From contig JAGHCW010000205.1 of assembly GCA_021160245.1 (NCBI GenBank), positions 1-7,844 on the forward strand: 7,844 nucleotides of DNA, written 5' to 3'. This document shows, one piece after another, positions 7,268 to 7,844 of this stretch. Both the position numbers and the translations under genes were made by a program. Source of the DNA: a bacterium. GTDB lineage: Bacteria; B130-G9. Each line of letters begins with the position of its first letter. Positions within the stretch are counted from its first letter, which is position 1. Under the pieces are notes generated by a model. It was given only the letters and a program-made list of their open reading frames with translations. It did not search any database and was not told the DNA's origin.

Positions 7268-7272
7268 CCCCT
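7268..7272 (-). promoter_or_regulatory. Ribosome-binding site that sets the start at 7260
   Basis: The minus strand has AGGGG within AAAAGGGGAAA, 7 nt before ATG 7260. The alternative ATG at 7278 lies upstream of this site and would translate through it. The distance from repeat to start (about 17-18 nt) equals that in the 909-aa gene when 7260 is used. Confidence 0.7.
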
Positions 7273-7277
7273 TTTCA

Positions 7278-7300
7278 TGTTAATTCGTGTTTATTCGTGG
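7278..7300 (-). repeat. Intergenic repeat of 10-bp units upstream of the 568-aa gene (copy 2)
   Basis: Identical over 23 bp to 5518-5540: decamers CACGAATAAA and CACGAATTAA on the minus strand. The third unit here reads CATGAAAAGG instead of CACGAAGGAG; the C-to-T difference creates the misleading ATG at 7278. Confidence 0.85.
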
Positions 7301-7314
7301 CCAAAAAACTACGA

Positions 7315-7844
7315 TTAATCTCCCACCAAATCGAAAGCGCTCAGGTAGATCCCATCAAGAAAAGTAGCTGTCCCAACCCGGGCGAAACCGGCAGCCACAA
7401 AGTATCTACCGCAGTTCGGGTCGGAGATTGGGGGCACCTCCGAGGGGAGGTTTATTCTCAGCAGTGTTGTTGGGCCGAATGAGAAGTTTGCAGGTAACTC
7501 GAGCGAGGCGATGCAGGGGCTGGGCGAGGTGGACCAGACCCCATTGGCATCAATCGCCCAGGCTTCCAAATGGCATGAGTAGATTCCGGCATAAAAATCG
7601 ACCGGATACGGAAATGGATTCTCGTTAACCGCCTCAAACACGATCTCCAACACATCGCCATAAGAGTAAGTATCAGACGGCGTTGAGACCTGCACCTTGG
7701 GCAACCTAACGGGCACCGGGGAGTAGTGGTAGCCTATATCAACCACGCCATCATCAGGCACATCGTCCGTCCGCGTCGTTTTCATATACATACCCGCGTC
7801 AGATGCCGTCATCGATCCCGCATCCACACAAGGGCTATCCTCCC
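7315..7844 (-). CDS. 3' part of a fourth beta-helix exported protein (5' end outside window)
   Basis: The frame is open from the right edge to TAA at 7315-7317, giving 175 residues. It enters within EDSPCVDAGSM, the same stretch that follows the rungs of the 568-aa protein (EDSPCVDAGSMTAAEAG), so the missing part is very probably a signal peptide plus beta-helix. VVDIGYHYSP then closes the helix. The remaining 120 or so residues are a beta-sandwich-like domain whose order of motifs (VSTPSDTYSYGD, FEAVNENPFPYPVDFYAG, SLELPANFSFGPTTLL, YFVAAGFARVGT, LSAFDLVGD) aligns nearly end to end with the 568-aa protein. The two are recent tandem paralogues. A GTG near 7827 could be taken for a start, but the homology continues upstream of it, so it is internal. 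The gap to the next gene's start (7260) is 54 bp; co-transcription is likely. Confidence 0.87.
   Translation of the reverse strand, partial: EDSPCVDAGSMTASDAGMYMKTTRTDDVPDDGVVDIGYHYSPVPVRLPKVQVSTPSDTYSYGDVLEIVFEAVNENPFPYPVDFYAGIYSCHLEAWAIDANGVWSTSPSPCIASLELPANFSFGPTTLLRINLPSEVPPISDPNCGRYFVAAGFARVGTATFLDGIYLSAFDLVGD

Noticed and set aside
6853-7482. 209-aa plus-strand open frame
   Set aside because: It runs antisense across two well-supported minus-strand genes and their spacer, with no recognisable domain.

Overview
The window reads almost entirely on the minus strand. It looks like chromosomal DNA from a bacterium of moderate GC, probably a diderm from an under-described lineage. The reasons are exported proteins with Sec signal peptides and tandem beta-helix repeats of the Chlamydia Pmp / choice-of-anchor Q type, sigma70-like promoters, strong Shine-Dalgarno sites and one TTG start. 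The phylum cannot be fixed from the sequence; the surface-protein style resembles PVC/FCB-type and candidate-phylum genomes (inference only). I see no defence island, integrase, insertion sequence or CRISPR array.

Layout, in transcription order (right to left). (1) 7844-1312: a tandem set of four paralogous exported parallel beta-helix proteins. These are a 5'-truncated gene at the right edge (7315-7844), a 568-aa gene (5554-7260), a 909-aa gene with two beta-helix modules (2772-5501), and a copy broken by two single-base deletions (1312-2713). The gaps are only 52-58 bp, so one transcript is likely. Two of these gaps share an almost identical spacer built from 10-bp units that run into the ribosome-binding site. 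(2) 1158-1311: a small gap with a modest inverted repeat and a sigma70 promoter. (3) 882-1157: a 91-aa FtsB/DivIC-type cell-division protein. (4) 729-805 and 642-715: initiator tRNA-fMet and an elongator-type tRNA-Met (CAT), with their own good promoter at 842-869. (5) 459-1: the start of an exported protein of unknown function that runs off the left edge.

How the parts relate: the four large proteins share modules. These are a signal peptide, an N-terminal cap, 23-24-residue beta-helix rungs carrying GGG and Asn-Cys motifs, a closing motif like VDIGYHYP or VDMGAYEH, and a beta-sandwich-like domain of about 110-125 residues. The modules are combined differently in each gene, which suggests duplication and shuffling of surface proteins. 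The division protein and the tRNAs are housekeeping genes with separate promoters and no evident functional link to the array.

The most notable points are the two G-run deletions in the last array member, the Cys ladder with an exact 24-residue period, the duplicated spacer that also corrects the start of the 568-aa gene, the two-module fusion gene, and an initiator tRNA that has U1-A72 instead of the usual C1-A72 mismatch.
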